DNA from: JAIPAN01 sp040403555
GTDB lineage: Bacteria > Bacteroidota > Bacteroidia > Sphingobacteriales > Sphingobacteriaceae
Length of the DNA stretch: 64,000 bases
Assembly: GCA_040403555.1 (NCBI GenBank)
Contig: JBBAKN010000001.1
Location: 310,001-374,000 of the forward strand
Direction: 5' to 3'
Shown here: positions 1 through 8,302 of the stretch, piece by piece
Numbering within the stretch: the first letter of the stretch is position 1
How the letters are laid out: each line of letters starts with the position of its first letter
Notes under the pieces: model-generated
Databases searched by the model: none
What the model saw: only the letters and a program-made list of their open reading frames with translations
Told to the model about the DNA's origin: nothing
Translations under genes and position numbers: made by a program

Positions 1-134
1 CTAAATGGACTTAAGTTAACATTTCCGGCCTTATCTATAGTTGAAGCAAAACAAATGGGCCTAGGCGCAATGGCGTATTGCAAATAGTTTTGCAGTTCCA
101 TGGGCGATAAATCGGCGGTTTTTAAGGTGAGCAT
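1..134 (-). CDS. Flavin reductase-family protein, N-terminal part
   Basis: A reverse-strand frame starts at 134 and runs off the left edge. The visible 44 residues open with MLTLKTADLSPMELQ and continue with a stretch containing APRPICFAST, typical of the start of the flavoredoxin/DIM6-NTAB flavin reductase-like domain that binds FMN. Only the first strand of the split barrel is visible, so activity cannot be judged. The start lies 4 nt after the stop of the fumarylacetoacetase gene, which implies one transcript. In related bacteria this family often sits beside tyrosine catabolism genes; its exact job there is not established. Confidence 0.72.
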   Translation of the reverse strand, partial: MLTLKTADLSPMELQNYLQYAIAPRPICFASTIDKAGNVNLSPF

Positions 135-138
135 GTCT

Positions 139-1134
139 TTATTTTTTCAATTTTAAGATAGACCAATCGGTTGGTTCTTTACGAATAGTATTACTCAAAC
201 GGCCCAAGCCTGTAATTTCCATTTCTACCACATCGCCTTCTTGCAACCATTGTGGTTTAAAGCTAGGGTCGTTTAACAATCCGGTACCGTTTAATTCTAA
301 GAAACAACCCGTACCCACTGTTCCAGAGCCAATTACATCGCCGGGTAAAATATCTACGCCATAGGCACAACGCTCTATAATTTCGGCAAAGGTCCAATCC
401 ATATCTGCAACCGAACCGCTAGATACTTCAAGGCCATTTACCCAGCACTTCATACTTAAATTATAGGCATTGCCTACATGGCCGGGTTTAGCGGGCACTT
501 TATAAGCCTCCAATTCATCGGGGGTAACCAGCCAAGGACCAATAACCGTAGAAAAATCTTTGCCTTTAGCCGGGCCTAAGTTTAAGAGCATCTCCTCCAT
601 TTGCAGGGTTCGGGCACTCATATCGTTCATTATCATATAACCAGCAATGTAATCATCTGCTTCGGCGGCACTTATGTTTCTACCTTTTTTACCAATTACA
701 ACGGCTGCTTCCAATTCAAAATCAAGTTTTTCAAAATGATCGGGCATACATGTTATTTCACCCGGGCCTTGAATGGCATTGTGGTTAGTGAAATAAAATA
801 TAGGGTATGAATCAAATTCGGGAATCATATCTAACTTTCTGTTACGACGAGCAGATGCCACGTGTTGGCGAAAAGCATAGCCATCTCTACAAGAGCTGGG
901 ATGTGGCACCGGAGCCAATAACTCAAAGAAAATTTCTTCCTTAGCAGCAAGCGTACCAGTTATAATGGCTGTGTTTATTTTTTTGGCCCGCTCTATCAAC
1001 TCTTCGCCTCCGGCTAAAAAAGCATTCATATTATCTGGAATGAGCTTATCGCAAGAATTTAAATTATAAATATGCCCATCCACAAATACACCTAAATGTT
1101 CGCTTTCTTCTGTTTTATAGGAAACTAATTTCAT
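139..1134 (-). CDS. fahA: Fumarylacetoacetate hydrolase family protein
   Basis: This 331-residue protein belongs to the fumarylacetoacetate hydrolase family. It would cleave fumarylacetoacetate to fumarate and acetoacetate, the last step of tyrosine degradation. An N-terminal domain of about 90 residues precedes the catalytic domain. Visible signatures are the acidic metal-binding stretch DFELEAAVVIGKKGRN and the segment IMNDMSARTLQ. The length fits the shorter bacterial form rather than the roughly 420-residue animal enzyme. It is divergent from hmgA-hppD, which supply the preceding steps, and that context supports fumarylacetoacetase over the other activities of this superfamily. A flavin reductase-like gene follows after 4 nt. 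Confidence 0.86.
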   Translation of the reverse strand: MKLVSYKTEESEHLGVFVDGHIYNLNSCDKLIPDNMNAFLAGGEELIERAKKINTAIITGTLAAKEEIFFELLAPVPHPSSCRDGYAFRQHVASARRNRKLDMIPEFDSYPIFYFTNHNAIQGPGEITCMPDHFEKLDFELEAAVVIGKKGRNISAAEADDYIAGYMIMNDMSARTLQMEEMLLNLGPAKGKDFSTVIGPWLVTPDELEAYKVPAKPGHVGNAYNLSMKCWVNGLEVSSGSVADMDWTFAEIIERCAYGVDILPGDVIGSGTVGTGCFLELNGTGLLNDPSFKPQWLQEGDVVEMEITGLGRLSNTIRKEPTDWSILKLKK

Positions 1135-1156
1135 AGGTTTTTCTTTTAGCTTGTTT

Positions 1157-1164
1157 CAAAACTA
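1157..1164 (-). promoter_or_regulatory. Candidate -7 promoter element for fahA
   Basis: The reverse strand reads TAGTTTTG, matching the Bacteroidota -7 consensus TAnnTTTG, 22 nt before the fahA start. No clear -33 TTTG is present at the usual distance, so this is a moderate call. Confidence 0.4.
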
Positions 1165-1276
1165 AAAAAAAATAAGCGCTTTTAGGTCGAATATTTTTTT
1201 GTTTAAATCAGCCGTGGAATCTTTTAAATTATGTGTAATTTTAAAGCAGATTTTCTAACCAATTATCGATCAAAAT

Positions 1277-2443
1277 ATGCCTATTTATTATAGTTTAGGA
1301 CAAGTTCCTGCAAAAAGACATACCGTATTTCGGAAACCTAACGGAGAGCTGTATGCAGAAGAATTGGTATCAACCGAAGGCTTTTCGAGTTTATATTCTT
1401 TAGTATACCATACTCATCCGCCTACCCTAGTTAAAAGTTTGGGCGAAGCTTACTCTGTAGAACCCAAAATAGCTCGAGAGAAACACTTACGCCATACCAG
1501 CCTCATTGGGTTTAACATAAAACCCGAGGATGACTTTTTGAAAAGTAGAAAACCGGTATTGGTAAACAGCGATTTACATATTTCGTTGGCGGCTCCTCGT
1601 AAATCGATGACCGACTATTTTTATAAAAACAGCCAAGCCGATGAAGTAATTTTTATTCACGAAGGTACAGGAACTCTAAAAACAGGTTTCGGCAAAATAA
1701 AATTCGAATACGGCGACTATTTGGTCATTCCACGAGGTACTATTTACCAAATGGAGTTTGATACAGAGAATAATAGGCTTTTTATAATTGAAAGTTTTAG
1801 CCCTATTCGCACCCCAAAACGTTACCGCAATGAGTGGGGACAGTTAATGGAACATTCTCCTTTTTGCGAACGTGATATTAAACGCCCTACTGATTTAGAA
1901 ACGATAGACCAAAAAGGCGATTTTAAAGTGCTCATTAAAAAACAAGGGCTGATTTATCCTTACACCTATGGCACCCATCCATTCGATTTTATTGGCTGGG
2001 ACGGCTTTCATTATCCATGGGCCTTTTCTATCCATAATTTTGAACCCATTACCGGCCGAGTGCACCAACCGCCGCCCGTTCACCAAACGTTTGAAGGGCA
2101 TAATTTTGTGATTTGCTCATTTGTTCCTCGTAAATACGATTATCACCCACAAGCCATTCCGGCACCATACAACCACAGCAATGTAGATAGCGATGAGGTA
2201 TTGTATTATGTAGATGGCGATTTTATGAGCCGAAAAAGTGTAGTAAAGGGACAAATTACTTTACATCCAGGTGGCATTCCGCACGGTCCACACCCGGGTA
2301 CCGTAGAAAAATCTATCGGGAAAGAACGCACCGAAGAATTAGCGGTAATGATTGATCCGTTTAAACCGCTCATGCTTACCGAAGAAGCCCTACAAATTGA
2401 AGACGAAAGCTACCACAAAAGTTGGCAGCACACTATTGAATAA
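1277..2443 (+). CDS. hmgA: Homogentisate 1,2-dioxygenase
   Basis: A 388-residue cupin-fold protein of the homogentisate dioxygenase family. It opens the ring of homogentisate to maleylacetoacetate using non-haem iron. The sequence shows the family-type N-terminal region (YSLGQVPAKRHT), a cupin stretch around EVIFIHEGTGTLKTGFG, and the C-terminal metal-site segments NHSNVDSDEV and HPGGIPHGPHPG. It is somewhat shorter than the human enzyme (about 445 residues), as in many bacterial members. hppD follows after 5 nt, so the two are almost certainly co-transcribed. fahA is divergent across 142 bp that must hold both promoters. No maleylacetoacetate isomerase gene is visible in the window. Confidence 0.9.
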   Translation: MPIYYSLGQVPAKRHTVFRKPNGELYAEELVSTEGFSSLYSLVYHTHPPTLVKSLGEAYSVEPKIAREKHLRHTSLIGFNIKPEDDFLKSRKPVLVNSDLHISLAAPRKSMTDYFYKNSQADEVIFIHEGTGTLKTGFGKIKFEYGDYLVIPRGTIYQMEFDTENNRLFIIESFSPIRTPKRYRNEWGQLMEHSPFCERDIKRPTDLETIDQKGDFKVLIKKQGLIYPYTYGTHPFDFIGWDGFHYPWAFSIHNFEPITGRVHQPPPVHQTFEGHNFVICSFVPRKYDYHPQAIPAPYNHSNVDSDEVLYYVDGDFMSRKSVVKGQITLHPGGIPHGPHPGTVEKSIGKERTEELAVMIDPFKPLMLTEEALQIEDESYHKSWQHTIE

Positions 2444-2448
2444 AACCT

Positions 2449-3546
2449 ATGCAAACAACTGATTTTTTGCCGCTAAACGGTACCGATTATGTAGAGTTAT
2501 ACGTCGGCAATGCCAAACAAGCAGCCCATTACTATAAAACAGCCTTTGGTTTTCAGAGTTTGGCTTATGCCGGCCCCGAAACTGGCGTAAAAGACCGATC
2601 GTCGTACGTTTTGGTTCAAAATAAAATGCGCTTGGTTTTAACTACTGCCTTACAACCCGAACATGCTATTTCGGAACATGTTAAGAAGCATGGCGATGGC
2701 GTGAAAATACTAGCACTATGGGTAGACGATGCTTACAAAGCCTTTGAAGAAACTATCAAGCGTGGTGCCAAACCCTATTTACAACCCGAAACCCTAACAG
2801 ACGAATTTGGCGAAGTGCGCCGAAGCGGTATTTATACCTATGGCGAAACCGTTCACTTATTTATTGAGCGTAAAAATTACAGTGGACCTTTTATGCCAGG
2901 CTATAAAAAATGGGAAAGTGACTATCAACCCGCTTCTACAGGTTTATTGTATGTAGATCATTGTGTGGGTAATGTTGGCTGGAACCAAATGAATAAGTGG
3001 GTGAAATTTTACGAAGATGTAATGGGGTTTCGCAACATCCTCACTTTTGACGATAAACAAATTTCTACCGAATACTCTGCCTTAATGAGCAAAGTGATGA
3101 GCAATGGGAATGGCTATGTTAAATTCCCAATAAACGAGCCGGCCAAAGGCAAAAAGAAATCGCAGGTAGAAGAATATTTAGATTTTTTTGGCGATGAGGG
3201 CGTGCAACACGTAGCCATCGCCACCAAAAATATTGTAGAAACCGTTACCGATTTACAAAACCGTGGCGTAGAATTTTTAAAAATACCAGATACGTATTAC
3301 GATGATTTAGAAGCTCGTGTGGGTAAAATTGAAGAAGATATGGAACCGCTAAAACAGCTAGGTATTTTGGTGGATAGAGATGATGAAGGTTATCTACTGC
3401 AAATTTTCACCAAACCTGTAGAAGACCGCCCTACCTTGTTCTACGAAATTATTCAACGAAAAGGTGCTAAATCTTTTGGGGCGGGTAATTTTAAGGCCTT
3501 GTTCGAAGCACTGGAACGTGAACAAGCTGCCAGAGGCAACTTATAA
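2449..3546 (+). CDS. hppD: 4-hydroxyphenylpyruvate dioxygenase
   Basis: A 365-residue two-domain VOC-fold enzyme that converts 4-hydroxyphenylpyruvate to homogentisate with Fe(II) and O2. The expected 2-His-1-Glu iron ligands are all present in the C-terminal half: His171 in YVDHCVGN, His254 in GVQHVAIATKN and Glu333 in LFYEIIQRKGA. The C-terminal helix (SFGAGNFKALFEALERE) that closes the active site in HPPD is intact. It directly follows hmgA (5-nt gap), which gives consecutive steps of tyrosine catabolism. The ligands and the tail separate it from hydroxymandelate synthase reasonably well, and the neighbours support HPPD. Confidence 0.95.
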   Translation: MQTTDFLPLNGTDYVELYVGNAKQAAHYYKTAFGFQSLAYAGPETGVKDRSSYVLVQNKMRLVLTTALQPEHAISEHVKKHGDGVKILALWVDDAYKAFEETIKRGAKPYLQPETLTDEFGEVRRSGIYTYGETVHLFIERKNYSGPFMPGYKKWESDYQPASTGLLYVDHCVGNVGWNQMNKWVKFYEDVMGFRNILTFDDKQISTEYSALMSKVMSNGNGYVKFPINEPAKGKKKSQVEEYLDFFGDEGVQHVAIATKNIVETVTDLQNRGVEFLKIPDTYYDDLEARVGKIEEDMEPLKQLGILVDRDDEGYLLQIFTKPVEDRPTLFYEIIQRKGAKSFGAGNFKALFEALEREQAARGNL

Positions 3547-3608
3547 AAAACACCGTACAGAAAAGAGGGTTTTAATTTTTCTGTATTGGTATAATTTGAT
3601 TTAAACAA

Positions 3609-3616
3609 TATATTTG
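3609..3616 (+). promoter_or_regulatory. Candidate -7 promoter element for purN
   Basis: TATATTTG matches TAnnTTTG and ends 23 nt before the purN TTG start. No convincing -33 element is seen. Confidence 0.4.
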
Positions 3617-3639
3617 CGCCTCACATTAAAACAAGGTTT

Positions 3640-4218
3640 TTGAAAAAACGCATTGCCATATTTGCTTCCGGTTCTGGTTCAAATGCTCAGAAGATTATGG
3701 AACACTTCAAAAAGCACACCGATGCTGAAGTGGCTATTGTACTGACTAATAATCCGGAGGCCTATGTTTTGCAACGTGCCGATAATTTCGAAATTCCCAC
3801 ACATATTTTTGATAAACATGAGTTTTATCAAACAACCCAAGTACTCGACTTGCTCAAAAATCTAAACATAGATATAATAGTTTTAGCAGGCTTTTTATGG
3901 CTTATACCTGATACTATTTTAGCAAACTACCCCAAACGCATCATCAATATTCATCCGGCTTTATTACCAAAATATGGTGGCAAAGGCATGTATGGAGATC
4001 GCGTTCACAAAGAAGTTTTAGCCAATGGTGATGAAGAATCAGGTATCAGCATTCACTACGTTAACGAAGATTTCGATAGTGGCGAAATCATTTATCAAGC
4101 TAGATTTAAAATTGAAAAAAACGACGATTTAGAGCTTGTTAAATTTAAGGGACAACAACTGGAACACCAATATTTCCCAAAAATTATTGAGCAAGTACTA
4201 AAAAAAATAAAATCGTAA
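3640..4218 (+). CDS. purN: Phosphoribosylglycinamide formyltransferase (GART)
   Basis: The 192-residue protein transfers a formyl group from 10-formyl-tetrahydrofolate to GAR in purine synthesis. The N-terminal phosphate-binding motif IAIFASGSGSN is present. The catalytic block INIHPALLPKYGG supplies Asn103 and His105, and EDFDSGEII carries the conserved aspartate. The start is a TTG codon: the conserved N-terminus MKKRIAIFASGSG begins exactly there and no in-frame ATG lies upstream. purH follows 74 nt downstream on the same strand, so the two form a purine pair, perhaps with separate promoters. Confidence 0.93.
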   Translation: MKKRIAIFASGSGSNAQKIMEHFKKHTDAEVAIVLTNNPEAYVLQRADNFEIPTHIFDKHEFYQTTQVLDLLKNLNIDIIVLAGFLWLIPDTILANYPKRIINIHPALLPKYGGKGMYGDRVHKEVLANGDEESGISIHYVNEDFDSGEIIYQARFKIEKNDDLELVKFKGQQLEHQYFPKIIEQVLKKIKS

Positions 4219-4261
4219 GATTTTATCGCCAAACTGCCTTTAAAAAACGAGGCTAAAAACC

Positions 4262-4269
4262 TATCTTTA
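4262..4269 (+). promoter_or_regulatory. Weak -7-like element before purH
   Basis: TATCTTTA differs from TAnnTTTG at the last base and lies 23 nt before the purH ATG, the same offset as the purN element from its start. It is only suggestive. Confidence 0.25.
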
Positions 4270-4292
4270 CGGTCGTTAAGCCCCCTTATTTA

Positions 4293-5819
4293 ATGAGCCA
4301 TCCCGTAAAAATTAAAAACGCCCTTGTTTCTGTTTATTATAAAGATAATTTAGACCCCCTCATACATGCACTAGCCGCAAATGGCGTGCACTTTTATTCT
4401 ACTGGAGGAACCGAAAAATTTATTATAGATCTTGGTTATCACGTAACAGCCGTAGAAGATCTAACCGGCTATCCTTCCATTTTAGGGGGCCGAGTAAAAA
4501 CATTGCATCCCAAAGTTTTTGGTGGCATATTAAGTCGTCGTGCATTAGCCGAAGACCAAGCCCAACTAAACGAATATAAAATCCCAGAATTCGACTTGGT
4601 GATTGTAGACTTATACCCTTTCGAAGAGACCTTACAATCGGGTGCAGCTGAAAAAGAAATTATTGAAAAAATTGATATTGGCGGTATTTCCCTGATACGG
4701 GCCGCAGCTAAAAACTTTAACGACGTGGTAATTATTGCATCAAAAAATGATTACCCGGTATTAACCAATATAATTAAAGAGAATAGTGGCAGCACGGATT
4801 TAGCAGACCGCAAACGCTTTGCACAAAAAGCTTTCCACGTATCTTCTCATTACGATAGCGCTATTTTTAATTACTTCAATCAGGCGGAACCACTAGCGGT
4901 TTTAAAAATTAGCGAAACGCAAGCCCAAACTTTACGTTATGGTGAAAATCCACACCAAAAAGGCACATTTTACGGCAATTTAGATGCACTCTTTACCAAA
5001 CTGAACGGCAAAGAACTATCGTATAACAATTTAGTAGATGTAGATGCCGCATTGGCATTAATAGATGAATTTAACACGCCCACCTTTGCCATTTTAAAAC
5101 ATACCAATGCTTGCGGAATTGCCAGTCGAAACACACTAAATGAAGCGTGGCATGCCGCACTTGCCTGCGACCCTATTTCGGCATTTGGAGGCGTACTTAT
5201 TTGCAACGGAGAGCTAAATGCGGAAACCGCAACAGCCATAAATGATTTATTTTTTGAAGTGCTAATTGCCCCGGCTTTTTCAGCAGATGCACTAACCATT
5301 TTAAAAGCCAAAAAGAACCGAATATTATTACAACGCAACACGGTTGAACTGCCTCAAAAACAAGTTAAAACATTGTTAAATGGCTATATTGAGCAAGATA
5401 AAGACTTGCAAATAGAAGGCCCAGAGCACATGACTTGCGTAACCAACAAACAAGCCACCACAGCAGAATTAGCAGATTTATATTTTGCCAACAAGGTGGT
5501 AAAACACACCAAATCTAACACCATTGTATTTGCTAAAAACCAAACCTTATTGGCTAGTGGCGTAGGACAAACCTCTCGGGTAGATTCATTAAAACAAGCC
5601 ATTGTAAAAGCCGAAGCCTTTGGATTTGGCCTAGAAGGATCCGTAATGGCCTCCGATGCCTTTTTTCCGTTTCCGGATTGTGTAGAGTTGGCTGCCGATG
5701 CTGGAATTACTGCCGTTTTGCAGCCCGGAGGCTCTATTAAAGACCAGGATTCGATAGAAATGGCGAACCAAAAAGGTATCAGTATGGTTACCACCGGAAT
5801 TCGTCATTTTAAACATTAA
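4293..5819 (+). CDS. purH: Bifunctional AICAR formyltransferase / IMP cyclohydrolase
   Basis: At 508 residues this has the normal length of PurH, which catalyses the last two steps to IMP. The N-terminal IMP cyclohydrolase domain (about 1-190, MGS-like fold) shows YSTGGTEKFI and GGRVKTLHPKVFGGIL. The C-terminal AICAR transformylase domain carries the catalytic Lys269-His270 pair in AILKHTNACGIA and ends with the conserved GGSIKDQDSIEMANQKG segment. It lies downstream of purN on the same strand. The mreB gene starts 47 nt later but belongs to a different functional group. Confidence 0.97.
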   Translation: MSHPVKIKNALVSVYYKDNLDPLIHALAANGVHFYSTGGTEKFIIDLGYHVTAVEDLTGYPSILGGRVKTLHPKVFGGILSRRALAEDQAQLNEYKIPEFDLVIVDLYPFEETLQSGAAEKEIIEKIDIGGISLIRAAAKNFNDVVIIASKNDYPVLTNIIKENSGSTDLADRKRFAQKAFHVSSHYDSAIFNYFNQAEPLAVLKISETQAQTLRYGENPHQKGTFYGNLDALFTKLNGKELSYNNLVDVDAALALIDEFNTPTFAILKHTNACGIASRNTLNEAWHAALACDPISAFGGVLICNGELNAETATAINDLFFEVLIAPAFSADALTILKAKKNRILLQRNTVELPQKQVKTLLNGYIEQDKDLQIEGPEHMTCVTNKQATTAELADLYFANKVVKHTKSNTIVFAKNQTLLASGVGQTSRVDSLKQAIVKAEAFGFGLEGSVMASDAFFPFPDCVELAADAGITAVLQPGGSIKDQDSIEMANQKGISMVTTGIRHFKH

Positions 5820-5866
5820 AAAAATCGATAAAAAATTTAACTTTACATCTTATAGCATAAAAACGC

Positions 5867-6889
5867 ATGGGAATATTTAACTGGTTTACACAAGAAATTG
5901 CCATTGATTTGGGTACTGCAAACACCCTTATCATTCACAACGATAAAGTGGTGGTAGATGAACCATCTATTGTAGCTTTTGATAGAGCAACTAATAAACT
6001 TATTGCCATTGGCAAGCAAGCCATGCAAATGGAAGGCAAAACGCACGAAAACATTATAACAGTTCGCCCTTTGAAAGATGGTGTAATTGCAGATTTTAAC
6101 GCTGCCGAACACATGATTCGTGGTATGATTAAAATGCTAAACAACGGTAAAGGTTGGTTTTTTCCATCTTTACGCATGGTTATTTGTATTCCATCGGGTA
6201 TTACCGAGGTAGAAAAAAGAGCCGTTAGAGATTCTGCAGAAATTGCAGGTGCTAAAGAAGTATACTTAATTCATGAGCCCATGGCCGCTGCAGTTGGTAT
6301 TGGTATCGACGTTGAAGAGCCCATGGGAAATATGATTATCGATATCGGTGGAGGTACCACCGAAATTGCGGTAATTGCCCTTTCGGGTATTGTCTGCGAT
6401 CAATCTATCCGTGTAGCCGGCGATAACTTCGATAGCGATATCGTGCAATACATCCGTCGCCAGCACAACATCATGATTGGCGATCGTACTGCCGAAAAAA
6501 TTAAAATTGAGGTAGGTTCTGCCCTTCCAGAATTACAAGATCCACCACCAGATTTAGCCGTACAAGGTCGTGATTTGATGACTGGTGTACCGATGCAAAT
6601 CATGGTATCGTATACCGAAATTGCACATTGCTTAGATAAATCGATTTCTAAAATTGAAGAAGCCATTTTAAAAGCATTGGAAATTACGCCACCCGAACTT
6701 TCGGCCGATATTTACCAAACCGGTATATATTTAACCGGTGGCGGTGCCTTATTAAGAGGTTTAGACAAACGTATTTCTTCTAAAACCAAACTGCCGGTTC
6801 ACGTAGCCGAAGATCCATTGAGAGCGGTAGTTAGAGGAACAGGCATTGCCCTAAAAAATATCGAGAATTTTAAATTTTTAATGCAATAA
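5867..6889 (+). CDS. mreB: Rod shape-determining protein MreB
   Basis: The 340-residue bacterial actin homologue polymerises under the inner membrane and guides lateral wall synthesis. Actin-fold ATP motifs are clear: phosphate-1 IAIDLGTANTLI at 11-22, phosphate-2 MIIDIGGGTTEIAV around 157-169, and the adenosine motif YLTGGGALLRGLD near the C-terminus. The N-terminus MGIFNWFTQEIAID has the membrane-binding amphipathic type. It is the first gene of mreB-mreC-mreD-mrdA-rodA. A strong hairpin lies in the gap to mreC and could let mreB be made in excess over the rest. Confidence 0.97.
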   Translation: MGIFNWFTQEIAIDLGTANTLIIHNDKVVVDEPSIVAFDRATNKLIAIGKQAMQMEGKTHENIITVRPLKDGVIADFNAAEHMIRGMIKMLNNGKGWFFPSLRMVICIPSGITEVEKRAVRDSAEIAGAKEVYLIHEPMAAAVGIGIDVEEPMGNMIIDIGGGTTEIAVIALSGIVCDQSIRVAGDNFDSDIVQYIRRQHNIMIGDRTAEKIKIEVGSALPELQDPPPDLAVQGRDLMTGVPMQIMVSYTEIAHCLDKSISKIEEAILKALEITPPELSADIYQTGIYLTGGGALLRGLDKRISSKTKLPVHVAEDPLRAVVRGTGIALKNIENFKFLMQ

Positions 6890-6897
6890 GCACTTAT

Positions 6898-6932
6898 TTG
6901 GTCGTTTGGTAGTTCTTTTACTAAACGACCAA
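6898..6932 (+). promoter_or_regulatory. 14-bp hairpin between mreB and mreC
   Basis: Positions 6898-6911 pair with 6919-6932 through 14 base pairs (one G-U) around a 7-nt loop. The hairpin starts 9 nt after the mreB stop and ends 23 nt before the mreC ATG. No run of T follows, so it is not a simple intrinsic terminator. It could stabilise the mreB message, act as a processing site or attenuate transcription. Confidence 0.55.
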
Positions 6933-6955
6933 TTATACACCCCCTAAACTGTAAA

Positions 6956-7789
6956 ATGCGCAACCTCTGGATTTACATCAGCAAGCACAATGCAGTTATT
7001 CTATTTTTCATTTTCTTTGCCAGCTCATTTCTTCTACTCATCAACAACAATTCCTTTCAACGAGCCAGCACGTGGAATTCTTCAAATGAATGGGTGGCTT
7101 CTCAGTACCAAAAAGTTCAAAACTTAAAAGATTATCTTCGTTTAAGAGCAATTAACGATAGTCTAGCTTCAGAGAACGGGCGACTATTAAATTTACTCCC
7201 ACAAAAAGATAGCAGCGAAACCAAGGGGCTTACAAAGGTTGTAGATACCGTATCGCATCAGCAATACAGCTATTATACCGCCAAAGTAGTTAACAATTCT
7301 GTTCGCCAAAAAAACAATTATATTACCATAGATAAGGGTGCTTTGCAGGGCATCAAAAAAGGCATGGGTGTACTCGGCCCTAATGGTGTGGTGGGCATTG
7401 TATTAAATGTATCCCCTAAATTTGCCACCATCCAATCGTTATTACATAGCGAAACCCGTATTAGTGCCAGCCTAGCCAGCAATCGTGCTTTTGGCTCTTT
7501 AGTGTGGGGGGCCGGTAATTTTAATTCGGCCTATGCGGTTTTGCAAGATATTCCGAACCACATTAAGGTAAAAGCGGGCGAAAAAGTAGTCACCTCGGGC
7601 TATTCCTTGTTCCCTGCCGGAATCCCACTTGGTACAGTGAGCCAAACCGGGGTAAAAGGCGGTGATAATTTTTTAAATATTGAAGTGAAATTAGCCACTA
7701 ATTTTGCCACTCTAAGCTATGTTTATGTGGTAAACAATTCCTTTGGTGCTGAACAAAAAGCACTCGAGTTGAGCAATAAAACGGAATAA
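6956..7789 (+). CDS. mreC: Rod shape-determining protein MreC
   Basis: This 277-residue protein has an N-terminal membrane helix (about 13-28, AVILFFIFFASSFLLL), a short coiled coil (about 40-75) and the periplasmic beta-domain typical of MreC (segments YYTAKVVNNSVRQKNNYITI, GVLGPNGVVGIV, VVTSGYSLFPAGIPLGTV). MreC bridges MreB inside the cell to PBP2 in the periplasm. Its stop is directly followed by the mreD ATG with no gap, which implies translational coupling. The C-terminal tail (FGAEQKALELSNKTE) is short and polar. Confidence 0.94.
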   Translation: MRNLWIYISKHNAVILFFIFFASSFLLLINNNSFQRASTWNSSNEWVASQYQKVQNLKDYLRLRAINDSLASENGRLLNLLPQKDSSETKGLTKVVDTVSHQQYSYYTAKVVNNSVRQKNNYITIDKGALQGIKKGMGVLGPNGVVGIVLNVSPKFATIQSLLHSETRISASLASNRAFGSLVWGAGNFNSAYAVLQDIPNHIKVKAGEKVVTSGYSLFPAGIPLGTVSQTGVKGGDNFLNIEVKLATNFATLSYVYVVNNSFGAEQKALELSNKTE

Positions 7790-8302
7790 ATGGAACGCAT
7801 CCCACTACATATTGCACGTTTTTTTGGTTTGGTGTTTATCCAATTATTCTTGCTTAAGAATATTGGTTTTTACAATCTATCTACCCCTTACATTTACATC
7901 CTATTCATCTTATTATTGCCCTTTAAAATACCCAATTGGGCATTATATACCTTGGCTTTTTGCTGCGGACTAACTATTGATGTTTTTCACGACACCCTAG
8001 GTTTACACGCCTTAGCCTGCACGGTATTGGCTTTTGGCCGAATTTTATTTTTAAACCACACCATTACCAACGATGCTTTGAAAACAGAACCAGAACCTAG
8101 CTTAAGTAGTATGGGCGCTCGATGGTTTTTGTTGTATGGTTTACTAATGGCTTTTTTACATCACCTCACACTTTTCACCTTTGAGTTGTTTAGCCTTTCT
8201 AACTTCGGCGGAACACTTTTACGAAGTATTTTGAGTGCATTTTTTACCTTATTTTTGATGCTGGTCATCTCACTCGTATTTTACCGTAAAAAAGCACGTT
8301 AA
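7790..8302 (+). CDS. mreD: Rod shape-determining protein MreD
   Basis: A small 170-residue integral membrane protein with about five hydrophobic segments, matching MreD in size and topology. Sequence conservation in MreD is low, so the call rests mainly on topology and its place between mreC and the PBP2 gene. The start codon follows the mreC stop directly, and its TAA stop overlaps the ATG of mrdA by one base (TAATG), so the set is translated as a coupled unit. It is thought to stabilise the MreBC-PBP2-RodA complex. Confidence 0.9.
   Translation: MERIPLHIARFFGLVFIQLFLLKNIGFYNLSTPYIYILFILLLPFKIPNWALYTLAFCCGLTIDVFHDTLGLHALACTVLAFGRILFLNHTITNDALKTEPEPSLSSMGARWFLLYGLLMAFLHHLTLFTFELFSLSNFGGTLLRSILSAFFTLFLMLVISLVFYRKKAR

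Noticed and set aside
3556..3585. TACAGAAA/TTTCTGTA hairpin after hppD as a terminator
   Set aside because: The stem is weak and A+T rich and has no T-run directly after it; termination here cannot be supported.
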